NCBI RefSeq assembly: GCF_001571065.1 | Contig: NZ_BCSW01000001.1 | Location: 1-64,000, forward strand | Length of the DNA: 64,000 nucleotides | Reading direction: 5' to 3' | From: Dietzia cinnamea NBRC 102147 | Lineage (GTDB): Bacteria; Actinomycetota; Actinomycetes; Mycobacteriales; Mycobacteriaceae | In this document: in pieces, positions 38,845 to 48,342 of the stretch | Layout: each line of letters starts with the position of its first letter | Position numbering within the stretch: the first letter of the stretch is position 1 | The notes under the pieces: generated by a model | What the model was told of the DNA's origin: nothing | The model's input: only the letters and a program-made list of their open reading frames with translations | Database searches by the model: none | Translations under genes and position numbers: made by a program

Positions 38845-38867
38845 GCGGGGCCTCTAGAATCGGCCGC

Positions 38868-39689
38868 ATGACCCCCTTCCCCGCGCATGGACGGACCAAT
38901 GACCAGCGGTCGGCCGAGGACCTCGCGGCCCAGGCCGGACGCCTGCTCACCGACCTCCGGGTCTCCAGGGTGGCGCCCGAAGATCTGGGCGAGTTCGCCG
39001 AGGGCGAGGCCCGGTCCGTCATCCTCGACCGCCTCGCGGTCGCGCGGCCCGATGACCTCGTGTATGGCGAGTGGGACCCCGACTCCCGCGCCCGGCTGGA
39101 GGCCGACCGGGTGTGGTTCGTCGACCCCCTCGACGGGATGCGCTCCTACGTGACCGAGGGGCGCCCCGACTGGGCCGTGCACGTCGCGCTGTGGGAGTCC
39201 GGCCCCGAGGGCGTCGGCGGGATCACCGCCTGCGCGATCGCCATGCCCGCCTACGGCAGGGTCCTCACCGGACGCGGCGCCACCACGTACCAGCCGATGT
39301 CGATCATCCGCGGCCCCCGGCCCGGGCCTCTCGTGCCGCCCCGCGATGACACCCGTCTGCGCATCGCCGTCTCCGAGGCCGAGCCGCCCGTGTTCGCCGA
39401 GGACCTCGCCGCCAAACTCGACGCGTCCCTTGTACACCTCGGGTCCGGCGGCGGCAAGACCGCCACCGTGCTCGAGGGCGAGTGCGACGCGTACATCCAC
39501 ACCAGCGGTCACCACCAGTGGGACTCCGCCGCGACCGTCGGAGTGGTGCAGCAGCGCGGCCTTCACGCCAGCGCCCTGGACGGCAGCGAACTGGTCTACA
39601 ACGTCGAGCAGATCGAGTACCCCGATCTGCTCGTCTGCACCCGCGAGGTCGCCGACCGCGTCATCGAGGCGGTCGCCGAGTACCTCTGA
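38868..39689 (+). CDS. cysQ: CysQ-like 3',5'-bisphosphate nucleotidase (inositol monophosphatase family)
   Basis: 273 residues. Metal-site motif WFVDPLDGMRSY (D86, D89) and C-terminal HQWDSAA (D219) place it in the CysQ/IMPase family; the RVWFVDPLDG and QWDSAA forms are those of CysQ enzymes that hydrolyse PAP, the by-product of sulfotransferases. The residue after DG, normally the catalytic Thr, is Met (M91), so activity may be altered. TAGAAT (38855-38860) lies 7 nt before the ATG, a leaderless promoter. The gene ends 3 nt from a convergent sulfotransferase gene, which supports a PAP-recycling role. A generic inositol-phosphate phosphatase is the alternative. Confidence 0.75.
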   Translation: MTPFPAHGRTNDQRSAEDLAAQAGRLLTDLRVSRVAPEDLGEFAEGEARSVILDRLAVARPDDLVYGEWDPDSRARLEADRVWFVDPLDGMRSYVTEGRPDWAVHVALWESGPEGVGGITACAIAMPAYGRVLTGRGATTYQPMSIIRGPRPGPLVPPRDDTRLRIAVSEAEPPVFAEDLAAKLDASLVHLGSGGGKTATVLEGECDAYIHTSGHHQWDSAATVGVVQQRGLHASALDGSELVYNVEQIEYPDLLVCTREVADRVIEAVAEYL

Positions 39690-39692
39690 GCG

Positions 39693-40874
39693 TCAGGAGT
39701 CGAGGCCACGGTATCCTGCGAAGCGCTCGGCGATCCGCTCCTCGCTCAAGCCGTAGTCGGCGAGGGTGTAGCGGTGAGCGGGTGCCCGGTCCCCGGAGAG
39801 GCTGCGCTCGTTCTCCGCGACCACGGCCGCGCGCACGTCCTCCGACAGCTCCGTGCCCGCCGCGGCGTATACGCGCTCGACCACGCCGGCGGGGTCGTCC
39901 AGCAACTCGTGGTGGTCGACGTCGACGAACGTAGCCCCCGACGCCGGGGCCGCCTCGTGACGGGCGCGTGCGGCGGCGAACGTCTCGACGCCACGCGCCC
40001 ACAGGTCCAGCTGCGAAGAGCCGATGTACTCCGGGGTGAACCGCGTGGACCAGTCGGCGGCCGTGCGGTGCGCGAGCGAGCACATCGACGCCATCGACTT
40101 ACGCGGGTCGCGGTGCGTCTGCACCACCACCGCGTCGGGGTACACCTCGAGTAGCGCGTCGAGCGCGAACAGGTGGCTCGGGTTCTTGAGCACCCAGCGC
40201 CGGTCGGGGTCGTTGGCGCCGATGAGCTGCAGGTTGCGCTTGTGCCGGTGGTACGCGGGCACCCAGTCGACGCCGGTCAGCCACTGCGAGTAGCCGTCGA
40301 GCCGCGCCAGGCATTCGTACGACACCGAGGTCAGCGACTGCCGCAGCAGCTGCCAGCACTCCTCGAGGTCGTCCGCGGAGAGGTAGTGCACACCGCCGTA
40401 GTCAGGGTTCTCGGCCATGAATCCGGAGTACAGGTCCCGCAGGCCGACGTAGGCGGGGTCGTCCTCCCACTTCTCGCGCGGCGGCCGCGGCTGAGGGACC
40501 TCGGTCAACCAGAGCTCGAGCCCCTGGTTGGCCGGATCGGCGCCAAGGAGCCGGTGCAACGCCGTGGTACCGGTGCGGGGCAACCCGGTGACGACGACGG
40601 GCCGCTCGATCGTCACCTCCGCTCCCGCGGGGTCGGACGCGAGGGCCGACGTCGACAGGAGCCTCGCGGTCAGCGCGCCCTTGAGCACGGAGCGCCAATA
40701 CTTGCTCCCGGCAGGGGTCAGCCCAGCGTCCGAGTGCAGGGAGTCGAGCAGGACGCCCAGTGCCTCGCGGTGGCGATCCTCGCCGTCGCCGAAGTCCTCG
40801 AGCCCCACGGTGTGCGAGGCGCTGGCGTGGAGATCGTCGACGGTCCCGACGTGGACCCGGTCTTCATCGCTCAC
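39693..40874 (-). CDS. PAPS-dependent sulfotransferase family protein (Rv3529c-like)
   Basis: 393 residues. VVVTGLPRTGTTALHRLLG (about 93-111) is the 5'-phosphosulfate loop and THRDPRKS (R255, S260) the 3'-phosphate-binding motif of sulfotransferases, so it should transfer a sulfo group from PAPS to an acceptor. Acceptor unknown; the operon suggests a steroid or CoA metabolite, which is inference. The GTG at 40874 follows an AGGGGG site and lies 13 nt after the DUF1214 gene. Last gene of hsaA-hsaC-hsaB-DUF1214-sulfotransferase. In M. tuberculosis the similar Rv3529c/Rv3531c pair is in the cholesterol region but not fused to the hsa operon. Confidence 0.8.
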   Translation of the reverse strand: MSDEDRVHVGTVDDLHASASHTVGLEDFGDGEDRHREALGVLLDSLHSDAGLTPAGSKYWRSVLKGALTARLLSTSALASDPAGAEVTIERPVVVTGLPRTGTTALHRLLGADPANQGLELWLTEVPQPRPPREKWEDDPAYVGLRDLYSGFMAENPDYGGVHYLSADDLEECWQLLRQSLTSVSYECLARLDGYSQWLTGVDWVPAYHRHKRNLQLIGANDPDRRWVLKNPSHLFALDALLEVYPDAVVVQTHRDPRKSMASMCSLAHRTAADWSTRFTPEYIGSSQLDLWARGVETFAAARARHEAAPASGATFVDVDHHELLDDPAGVVERVYAAAGTELSEDVRAAVVAENERSLSGDRAPAHRYTLADYGLSEERIAERFAGYRGLDS

Positions 40875-40887
40875 GACAGTCCCCCTC

Positions 40888-42072
40888 TCACGACAATCCG
40901 CGCCGGGCGAACGCCTGCTGACGCGCGGCGATCCGCTCACGCCACTGCTCCCCGGTCACGCTCAACTCGTCGTGGCACGGGACCTCGTCGGGCACCCGCT
41001 CGAACGGTATGACCTTCATCGTGGGGCCGAACTCCGGGCCGATGGGACCGTCGGTCCGCTGCCACCGGAACTGCATGATGCCCTCGCGGCGGCCAAGCGT
41101 CTCGACCCAGTTCGCCAGCCCGGGATCGCGCTCGGACACCACCAGGTGGATGAGCCCGTCGGTGGTGACCTGCGCCTGGGCAGCGGTGAGACTCGTCTGG
41201 TGGTGCACGTATTCCAGCGAGGCGTACCACATACTGCCCAGCTGGAAGCCCTGGTAAGGCACGCCGGCATCGGGCACCGAGATGACGATCGCCTCGTCCG
41301 GGCCGAGCTCGAAGATCCCGGCGGACGAGAACTGGGTGGTGAGCCCTCCCGGGGTCTGCCGGGGCACGTTGAGAGTATTGCGCGGCTGCTCGCCGAAGAA
41401 CCAACCGGGGAAGGCCAGCCACGTCTGCAGCCGCCCGACGAGCGCCTCGGCGAGCTTGGCATAGAACTTCTCCTGCCCCGCGAGCGAGACGGGTTCCGGC
41501 GCGGTGCCGACCGTATCGAGTCTGCGGATGATCGCCGACCCGGCCTCCTCCCGGCTCCAGTCGGAGAACACCTCGCGGACGGCGATCATCGACGACCCAG
41601 GGTGCAGCACCACGTAGCCGGGGTCGCCCTCGTCGTCTTCGTACCTCGCCGGTCCCAGGCGGAAGCCATACCGTCCCCGCTCGTCGATCTCAAGACGACG
41701 GTCGTCGAACGCCGCGTGCGACGCGGCGCGCTCGTCGGCCGAGTACGTCCCCGCCATGACCTGGAACGACAGGTCCGCCGTGGTGCCGCGGCGGCCTTCG
41801 ATGGCGTACTCCGCGCCGTCGGCGAGGTTGGCGTAGTAGTACAGCGTGTCCGGGTTATCCAGTCCCATCTTGGTGTACGGGCCCGTCGCCTCGAACAACT
41901 GCGGGTGCGTGCGTCCGCGGTGCTGGCCCGTTTCTATCGCCCCGCGGATCGTCCCGAGCAGGTACTCGAGTCCCTCGGCCACGTCCTCGTCGGTGCGCAC
42001 GTGCGGCGCCGACCGGATGACCTCCTCCGCATCCGCCAGCGCCTTCGCCAGCGGCCCGGTCACCCCGCTCAC
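40888..42072 (-). CDS. DUF1214-domain protein (Rv3531c-like)
   Basis: 394 residues of the DUF1254/DUF1214 class: GLDNPDTLYYYANLADGAEYAIEG, SFQVMAGTY, the YVVLHPGSSMIAVREVFSDW core and the AGIFELGPDEAIVISVPDAGVPYQGFQLG C-terminal domain (each motif quoted in part). No enzymatic activity is established for the family; several members sit in hydrocarbon and steroid clusters. GTG start overlapping the hsaB stop (GTGA), so it is translationally coupled to hsaB. No signal peptide is seen. Confidence 0.75.
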   Translation of the reverse strand: MSGVTGPLAKALADAEEVIRSAPHVRTDEDVAEGLEYLLGTIRGAIETGQHRGRTHPQLFEATGPYTKMGLDNPDTLYYYANLADGAEYAIEGRRGTTADLSFQVMAGTYSADERAASHAAFDDRRLEIDERGRYGFRLGPARYEDDEGDPGYVVLHPGSSMIAVREVFSDWSREEAGSAIIRRLDTVGTAPEPVSLAGQEKFYAKLAEALVGRLQTWLAFPGWFFGEQPRNTLNVPRQTPGGLTTQFSSAGIFELGPDEAIVISVPDAGVPYQGFQLGSMWYASLEYVHHQTSLTAAQAQVTTDGLIHLVVSERDPGLANWVETLGRREGIMQFRWQRTDGPIGPEFGPTMKVIPFERVPDEVPCHDELSVTGEQWRERIAARQQAFARRGLS

Positions 42073-42653
42073 AGCCAGGTGTAACTGTCGGCAGAGGTGA
42101 TGAAGTTGGCCAACTCCTCCTGCTCGGGCGTCGGATCCACGACGTCTTCCTCGATGCTGAGGTAGGCGCCGCGGTAGAACAGCAGCGGGCGGATGTCCCG
42201 CTTGGTCGGGCCGAGGTTGTCGACCCGACCAAGCACGATCCAGTGGTCCCCGCCGTCGAGGACCTGGTCGATCTCGCAGTCCAACCACGCCATGACGCCC
42301 TTGATCACCGGCGAACCGAGTGGGCTCGGTCCCCAGTCGATCTCGGCGAACTTGTCGTCCCCGCGGCGGCCGAACGTCGAGGAGACGTCCTCCTGGTCCT
42401 CGGAGAGAATGTTCACCGCGAACCGGCCCGCCTTCTCGATGCCCTTCCACGACCCCGACGTCTTCATCGGGCAGAACAGCACGAGCGGCGGCTCCAGCGA
42501 CAACGCCGAGAACGACTGGCACGCGAAGCCCACCGGCTTGTCGTCCTCGACCGCGGTGATGACGGTGATGCCCGTACAGAACTGGCCCAGCGCGTCACGC
42601 AGTTCACGGCTGCTGAAGGACTGCCCCTTCGGGCGTTCGTCGGTGCTGCTCAT
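42069..42653 (-). CDS. hsaB: Flavin reductase HsaB
   Basis: 194 residues, flavin reductase of two-component monooxygenases (FCTGITVITAVEDDKPVGFACQS split as FCTGITVITAVE and PVGFACQSFSALSLEPPLVLF; GRVDNLGP; PLLFYRGAY). HsaB supplies reduced flavin to HsaA for hydroxylation of the steroid A ring phenol (3-HSA). Third gene of the hsaA operon; the C-terminal tail (ITSADSYTWL) overlaps the DUF1214 start. Confidence 0.92.
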   Translation of the reverse strand: MSSTDERPKGQSFSSRELRDALGQFCTGITVITAVEDDKPVGFACQSFSALSLEPPLVLFCPMKTSGSWKGIEKAGRFAVNILSEDQEDVSSTFGRRGDDKFAEIDWGPSPLGSPVIKGVMAWLDCEIDQVLDGGDHWIVLGRVDNLGPTKRDIRPLLFYRGAYLSIEEDVVDPTPEQEELANFITSADSYTWL

Positions 42654-42741
42654 GGGGGTCGGTCCTTCCTGGACTGAAGATCGTCGGGGTGGGCGCGTCG
42701 ACGGCCGGGCCCCGCGGGGGTACGGGGCCCAGCCTAGGCAA

Positions 42742-43677
<936 letters not shown>

Positions 43678-44853
43678 TCAGACCATCGAGTCGGTGACCT
43701 TCTCGCCGAACTCGTTCTGCCCATACATGATGTACGCCTTCGTCGCCTCGTTGGCGGCGTGGACCCTACCCGCGTTGGCGTCGCGCCAGAACCGCTGGAT
43801 CGGCGAGCTCACCTCGAGCGCGCGGGCACCGGAGTTCTGGAACAGCAGCCCGATCGCGTCGATCGCGCGTTGCGTGGCGCGGACCTGGTCGCGGCGAGCG
43901 CGCGTGCGGATGTCCATGCCCGGGAAATCCCCGGCACTTATGAGGTCCTGCTCCTCACGCACGTTGCGCATGAGCTGCAGCCACGCGGCGTCGATGTCGC
44001 CGGCGGCCTCGGCCAGACGGACCTTCGCGAACGGGTCGTCCTTGACCTTGGTCCCGAACGCGGCGCGGACCCGTTCCTGCTGGTGTGAGCGGTGGACGTC
44101 GTAGCAACCGAACGCCATGCCGACGATCGGCGTGGAGATGGTGGTGGGATGGATGGTGCCCCACGGCATCTTGTAGATCGGGTTGGTGTTGACCTCGAGC
44201 CCCGGCGCCTTGGTGGCGGCCATGAGACCGAAGGACAGGACACGGTGCTCGGGGATCAGCGCGTCGGAGACGACGATGTCGTTGGACCCGGTGCCCTTGA
44301 GGCCGACGACGTGCCACACGTCGACGATCTCGTACTGGGACTTCTCGACCAGGAAGGTGCAGAAGTCCACGATCTTGTCGTTCTCGTCGAGGACCGGACC
44401 GCCGACGAAGACCCAGTCGGCGTGGTCACTTCCCGAGGACCACGACCACTTGCCGTTGAGCACCAGCCCGTCGTCGGTCTTCTTGGCCGCGCCCATCGGG
44501 GCGTACGACGACGAAATCCGCACGGTCGGGTCCTCGCCCCAGACGTCCTCCTGTGCCTGCTGCGGGAACAGCGCCAGGTGCCAGTTGTGAATGCCGAGGA
44601 TGCTCGCGCACCAACCGGTGGACGGGCACGCGGTCGCGATCGTCATGGCGGCGGTGTAGAAGGTTTCCATGTCCGCCTCGTAGCCGCCCCACTGGGCCGG
44701 CTGACAGAGCCTGAAGAAGCCGGCCTCATCGAGCTCCGCGATGTTCTGCGGGTGGACCTTGCGCAGGTCCTCGGTCTCCTGGGCGCGCTCGGCGAAACCG
44801 GGCAGCAGGGCCTTGATGCGGTCGATGACCTCGTGGGAGGCGTACTCGCTCAT
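43678..44853 (-). CDS. hsaA: Flavin-dependent monooxygenase HsaA
   Basis: 391 residues with the acyl-CoA-dehydrogenase fold of two-component hydroxylases (FFRLCQPAQWGGYEAD, TGWCASILGIHNWHLALFP, WSWSSGSDHADWVFVGGPV, GLKGTGSNDIVV). HsaA hydroxylates 3-HSA to the catechol using FMNH2 from HsaB. First gene of the five-gene minus-strand operon. AGAGAGG lies upstream of the ATG, so this message is leadered. A full-match KstR-type box lies at 44896-44909. Confidence 0.93.
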   Translation of the reverse strand: MSEYASHEVIDRIKALLPGFAERAQETEDLRKVHPQNIAELDEAGFFRLCQPAQWGGYEADMETFYTAAMTIATACPSTGWCASILGIHNWHLALFPQQAQEDVWGEDPTVRISSSYAPMGAAKKTDDGLVLNGKWSWSSGSDHADWVFVGGPVLDENDKIVDFCTFLVEKSQYEIVDVWHVVGLKGTGSNDIVVSDALIPEHRVLSFGLMAATKAPGLEVNTNPIYKMPWGTIHPTTISTPIVGMAFGCYDVHRSHQQERVRAAFGTKVKDDPFAKVRLAEAAGDIDAAWLQLMRNVREEQDLISAGDFPGMDIRTRARRDQVRATQRAIDAIGLLFQNSGARALEVSSPIQRFWRDANAGRVHAANEATKAYIMYGQNEFGEKVTDSMV

Positions 44854-44895
44854 GTGTACCTCTCTGGCAGTGCGTGGGAGTGATGCGGTCTAGGC

Positions 44896-44909
44896 TAGAA
44901 CACGTTACA
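44896..44909. promoter_or_regulatory. KstR-type operator upstream of the hsaA operon
   Basis: TAGAACACGTTACA is a full match to TnnAACnnGTTnnA, 42 nt upstream of hsaA in the divergent region shared with kshA. Confidence 0.8.
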
Positions 44910-44999
44910 GTTTTGCACCAGGCAACCCCTAGCAGGCGGAACACCCTGGCACCCCGTGCCAGCACGAACGCTCCCTGGTTGTGGCCCGCCACCTCATTC

Positions 45000-45013
45000 T
45001 ATAACCTGTTCTC
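45000..45013. promoter_or_regulatory. KstR-type operator upstream of kshA
   Basis: TATAACCTGTTCTC matches TnnAACnnGTTnnA except the last base, 30 nt before the kshA ATG. Confidence 0.65.
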
Positions 45014-45043
45014 ATACGGCTCGCGCCACTCAGGAGGATCATC

Positions 45044-46267
45044 ATGACCGCACCCGGTTCGGCCCCCGGAGCCGTCCGCGAAATCGATACCGGCGAGGTC
45101 CGGGATCGGTACGCGCGCGGATGGCACTGCATCGGCACCGCCAAGGAGTTCACCGACGGCGAGCCCCACTCCATCCAGGCCTTCGGCACCAAGCTCGTGG
45201 TGTGGGCGAACGACGAGGGCGAGATCAACGTCCTCGACGCCTACTGCCGCCACCTGGGTGGGGACCTGTCCGACGGCTCCATCAAGGACGGCAACATCGC
45301 CTGCCCTTTCCACGACTGGCGCTGGGGCGGCGACGGCAAGTGCAAGGGCATCCCGTACGCCAAGCGCGTGCCCCTGCGCGCCAAGACCCGCTCCTGGATC
45401 ACCAACGTCCAGTCCGGCCAGGTCTTCGTGTGGCACGACCACGAGGGCAAACCGCCGCAGCCCGAGGACGCCATCCCCGCGATCCCCGAGTACGAGACCG
45501 GCGAGTGGACCGACTGGCAGTGGAACCGCCTCGTGATCGAGGGGTCCAACTGCATGGAGATCGTCGACAACGTGGTCGACATGGCGCACTTCTACTACAT
45601 CCACTACGCCTTCCCGACCTACTTCAAGAACGTCTTCGAGGGCCAGAAGGCGACCCAGTACCTCAACACCAAGGGGCGTCCCGACCACGACCCGTCCGGC
45701 GGAAAGTACGGGGACACGCTGCTCGAATCCGAGGCCTCCTACTTCGGCCCGGCGTACATGATCAACCCGCTCAAGCAGATGTACGGCGGCTTCGAAACTG
45801 AGGCCATCCTCATCAACTGCCACTACCCGATCGACCAGAACTCGTTCGTGCTGATGTACGGGCTGTCGGTCAAGAAGCCCCGGGGCTTCGACGACGCCAC
45901 CTCCGAGAAGATGGCCGCCAAGATCGCGACCTTCTTCGGCGAGGGCTTCCTCCAGGACGTCCGCATCTGGCAGCGCAAGTCCCAGATCGCCAACCCGCTC
46001 CTCTGCGAGGAGGACGGCCCCGTCTACCAGCTCCGCCGCTGGTACGAGCAGTTCTACGTGGACCGCGACAAGGTGACGCCGGAGATGACCGAGCGCTTCG
46101 AGTTCGAGGTCGACACCACCGCCGCCAACCAGTACTGGGAGAAGGAGGTCGCCGAGAACATGCGCAGGCAGGAGGCCGGTGAGGCCGAGATCTCCGACGA
46201 GCAGACCCAGTACACCGGCATGGCAGAGGTCGCCGGCGAGGCGGGCGCCACCCGGTCGCAGAACTGA
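45044..46267 (+). CDS. kshA: 3-ketosteroid 9-alpha-hydroxylase oxygenase KshA
   Basis: 407 residues. Rieske [2Fe-2S] ligands C68/H70 (CRHLGGDL) and C87/H90 (CPFHDW). The mononuclear iron site follows as N176, D179, H182 and H187 in DNVVDMAHFYYIHYAF. KshA with KshB hydroxylates C9 of androstadienedione-type steroids, opening ring B together with KstD. AGGAGG lies seven bases before the ATG. The stop shares a base with the next start (TGATG). Confidence 0.93.
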   Translation: MTAPGSAPGAVREIDTGEVRDRYARGWHCIGTAKEFTDGEPHSIQAFGTKLVVWANDEGEINVLDAYCRHLGGDLSDGSIKDGNIACPFHDWRWGGDGKCKGIPYAKRVPLRAKTRSWITNVQSGQVFVWHDHEGKPPQPEDAIPAIPEYETGEWTDWQWNRLVIEGSNCMEIVDNVVDMAHFYYIHYAFPTYFKNVFEGQKATQYLNTKGRPDHDPSGGKYGDTLLESEASYFGPAYMINPLKQMYGGFETEAILINCHYPIDQNSFVLMYGLSVKKPRGFDDATSEKMAAKIATFFGEGFLQDVRIWQRKSQIANPLLCEEDGPVYQLRRWYEQFYVDRDKVTPEMTERFEFEVDTTAANQYWEKEVAENMRRQEAGEAEISDEQTQYTGMAEVAGEAGATRSQN

Positions 46268-46662
46268 TGTTCAAGAAGAACGACGCGCGGCGCGCGCCGA
46301 CCTGGGACGACACCGACCCGGCGCGCGCCGCGCGACTCCACTCGTACACCGACCTCGACCGCGAGACCTACACACGAGCGGGCTTCCAACCCGTCGAGTG
46401 CCGTAGCTGCGGGGCGTGCGTCTCGGTTCGCAAGAACAGCGAGAAGCACACGTCCATCCAGTGGACCGAGGGCAGCGACCGCACGTGCCCCGTACTCACC
46501 GACTGGCGCGCGGGCGGCGAACGGCCGGAGGGTGAGGACACCTGCCCCCGGATGCTGGCGAGCATCCGCTACGCCTACGCGGAGGGTCTGCTGACCATCT
46601 CCGAGGGCGTGGACCCGGCCGACGACGAACACATGGTCAACCCGCTGTTCGTCCCCGAGTGA
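46267..46662 (+). CDS. Small Cys-rich protein coupled to kshA (Rv3527-like)
   Basis: 131 residues. CRSCGAC (C45, C48, C51) plus C74 (RTCPVL) and C93 (DTCPRM) suggest a metal or Fe-S site. No signal peptide or transmembrane segment is visible. The function is unknown. Its start is fused to the kshA stop and M. tuberculosis has a gene in the same place after kshA (Rv3527), so a conserved accessory role for the oxygenase is plausible: cluster assembly, electron transfer or zinc-stabilised scaffold. The 118-nt gap to kshB follows. Confidence 0.7.
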   Translation: MFKKNDARRAPTWDDTDPARAARLHSYTDLDRETYTRAGFQPVECRSCGACVSVRKNSEKHTSIQWTEGSDRTCPVLTDWRAGGERPEGEDTCPRMLASIRYAYAEGLLTISEGVDPADDEHMVNPLFVPE

Positions 46663-46780
46663 CACCGCAACGGCACAGGACTTCCACTGAGTGGGAAGCG
46701 CTCGGTGGAGGTCGCCGCCGTCTGCGACAGTGCCCTGCGACCCCCGTCCCCCGCGTATCAAAGCGATAGGCTCCGCATCC

Positions 46781-47842
46781 ATGACCGACACCCCACAGCT
46801 CGGCTCCTTCGTCCGCGCACTCACGATCGCAGACGTGATCGAGGAGACCGCCGACGCCAAGTCGATCGTCTTCGACATCCCCGCAGGCGGCGAAGACGAC
46901 TTCAGGTACACCCCGGGGCAGTTCCTCACCCTGCGGATCCCGAGCGACCGGACGGGTTCCGTCGCGCGCTGCTACTCCCTGTCGAGCTCCCCCACCGAGG
47001 ACGCCCGTCTCAAGGTGACCGTCAAGCGCACGATCGACGGCTACGGCTCCAACTGGCTGTGCGACAACGCCGCGGCCGGCATGAGCATGCACGTGCTCGC
47101 ACCGTCCGGCATCTTCACCCCCAAGAACCTCGACCAGGACTTCATCCTCCTGGCCGCCGGATCCGGCATCACCCCGGTGATGTCGATCCTCAAGTCCGCG
47201 CTCGCGCAGGGCACCGGCCACATCGTCATGGTGTACGCCAACCGCGACGAGAATTCGGTCATCTTCAAGGACGAGCTGCAGGACCTGCAGCGCAAGAACC
47301 CCGACCGCCTCACGGTCGTCCACTGGCTCGAGTCCGTCTCCGGCATCCCCACCGCCGAGATGATCGGCAACCTCCTCCAGCCGGTCGCCGCCAAGCGCCA
47401 CTCCTACATCTGTGGCCCCGCGCCGTTCATGGAGACCGTCAAGAACGGCCTGCGCCGCTCCGGCGCCGACATGCACCTCATCCACACCGAGGTGTTCTCC
47501 TCCATCGAGGGAGACCCGTTCGCGGAGATCGTCATCGACGACTCCCCCGGCGAGGACGGGGCCGGCCCGGCCACCGCGATCGTCGAGCTCGACGACGAGG
47601 TGCACGAGGTGCCCTGGCCACGTCAGACCCCCCTCCTCGACGTCCTGCTCTCCAAGGGCATCAAGGCGCCGTTCTCCTGCCGCAAGGGCGAGTGCTCCGC
47701 GTGCGCCTGCATCCTCAAGTCCGGAGAGGTCGAGATGATCCACAACGGGATCCTCGACCCCGAGGAGGTCGAGGAGGGTTACGTCCTGAGCTGTCAGCTC
47801 CTGCCCAAGACCGACCGCGTCGAGGTTTCCTACTCCGAGTAA
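46781..47842 (+). CDS. kshB: 3-ketosteroid 9-alpha-hydroxylase reductase KshB
   Basis: 353 residues: FAD-binding RCYSLSS (63-69), NAD-binding GSGITPVMSIL (127-137) and CGPAPFM (211-217), and a C-terminal plant-type [2Fe-2S] domain with C300, C305, C308 and C338 (CRKGECSACAC). It passes electrons from NADH to KshA. TAGGCT (46767-46772) lies 8 nt before the ATG, suggesting its own near-leaderless promoter. I see no KstR-type box upstream of it. Confidence 0.93.
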   Translation: MTDTPQLGSFVRALTIADVIEETADAKSIVFDIPAGGEDDFRYTPGQFLTLRIPSDRTGSVARCYSLSSSPTEDARLKVTVKRTIDGYGSNWLCDNAAAGMSMHVLAPSGIFTPKNLDQDFILLAAGSGITPVMSILKSALAQGTGHIVMVYANRDENSVIFKDELQDLQRKNPDRLTVVHWLESVSGIPTAEMIGNLLQPVAAKRHSYICGPAPFMETVKNGLRRSGADMHLIHTEVFSSIEGDPFAEIVIDDSPGEDGAGPATAIVELDDEVHEVPWPRQTPLLDVLLSKGIKAPFSCRKGECSACACILKSGEVEMIHNGILDPEEVEEGYVLSCQLLPKTDRVEVSYSE

Positions 47843-47866
47843 GTCCACGGTGACAGACTGGGGAGC

Positions 47867-48286
47867 GTGAACTCCCCGCTCGTCGCCTTCACCTCGAAGT
47901 ACGGTTCCACGCGCCGCTACGCCGTCGCCCTAGCGGAGCAGCTCAGCACGCCCGCCGTCGAACTGTCGACGCTGACCACCGCCCACGACGCCGACCCCTT
48001 GATCGTGCTCGCACCTGTCAACGCGACCCGCATCCTCGGGCGACGTCGGATCATCCGGGCGATCCGCTCCGCTCCCGGGCGCGCAGCCCTCGTCGTCGTC
48101 GGACTCTCCCCCGCCGACGACCCCGGGCGCGGTGACCTGGCCGCCCTGCGCCGCGAACTCCGCAGGACGCCCGAGGCTCCCGCCGCGCAGCTGCTACTGC
48201 ACTCCCGCCGCCTCCAACTGGTCGACGCGGCGACCCTCGAGCCGGTCGTGACCTGGGCACTCGGCGGGGTCAGGGTCGACCCGTGA
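47867..48286 (+). CDS. Flavodoxin-like domain protein
   Basis: 139 residues beginning with FTSKYGSTRRYAVALAEQL, the phosphate-loop pattern of flavodoxin/HemG-like proteins, followed by LIVLAPVNATRILGRRRIIRAI. The C-terminal half is Arg/Leu-rich and not typical, and the usual second flavin loop is weak. It could be a flavodoxin-fold regulator or a degenerate flavoprotein. GTG start 24 nt after kshB, same strand. Confidence 0.55.
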   Translation: MNSPLVAFTSKYGSTRRYAVALAEQLSTPAVELSTLTTAHDADPLIVLAPVNATRILGRRRIIRAIRSAPGRAALVVVGLSPADDPGRGDLAALRRELRRTPEAPAAQLLLHSRRLQLVDAATLEPVVTWALGGVRVDP

Positions 48287-48296
48287 CAGCCACGAC

Positions 48297-48337
48297 GCCC
48301 CGCCCCGCCCCGGGTGCGCGACTGCGGCGGGCGGGGT
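48297..48337. terminator. Possible terminator between the flavodoxin-like gene and hsaF
   Basis: GC-rich inverted repeat (GCCCCGCCC ... GGCGGGCGGGG) between two convergent genes. Arms are imperfect and there is no T-tract. Confidence 0.4.
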
Positions 48338-48342
48338 GAGGA

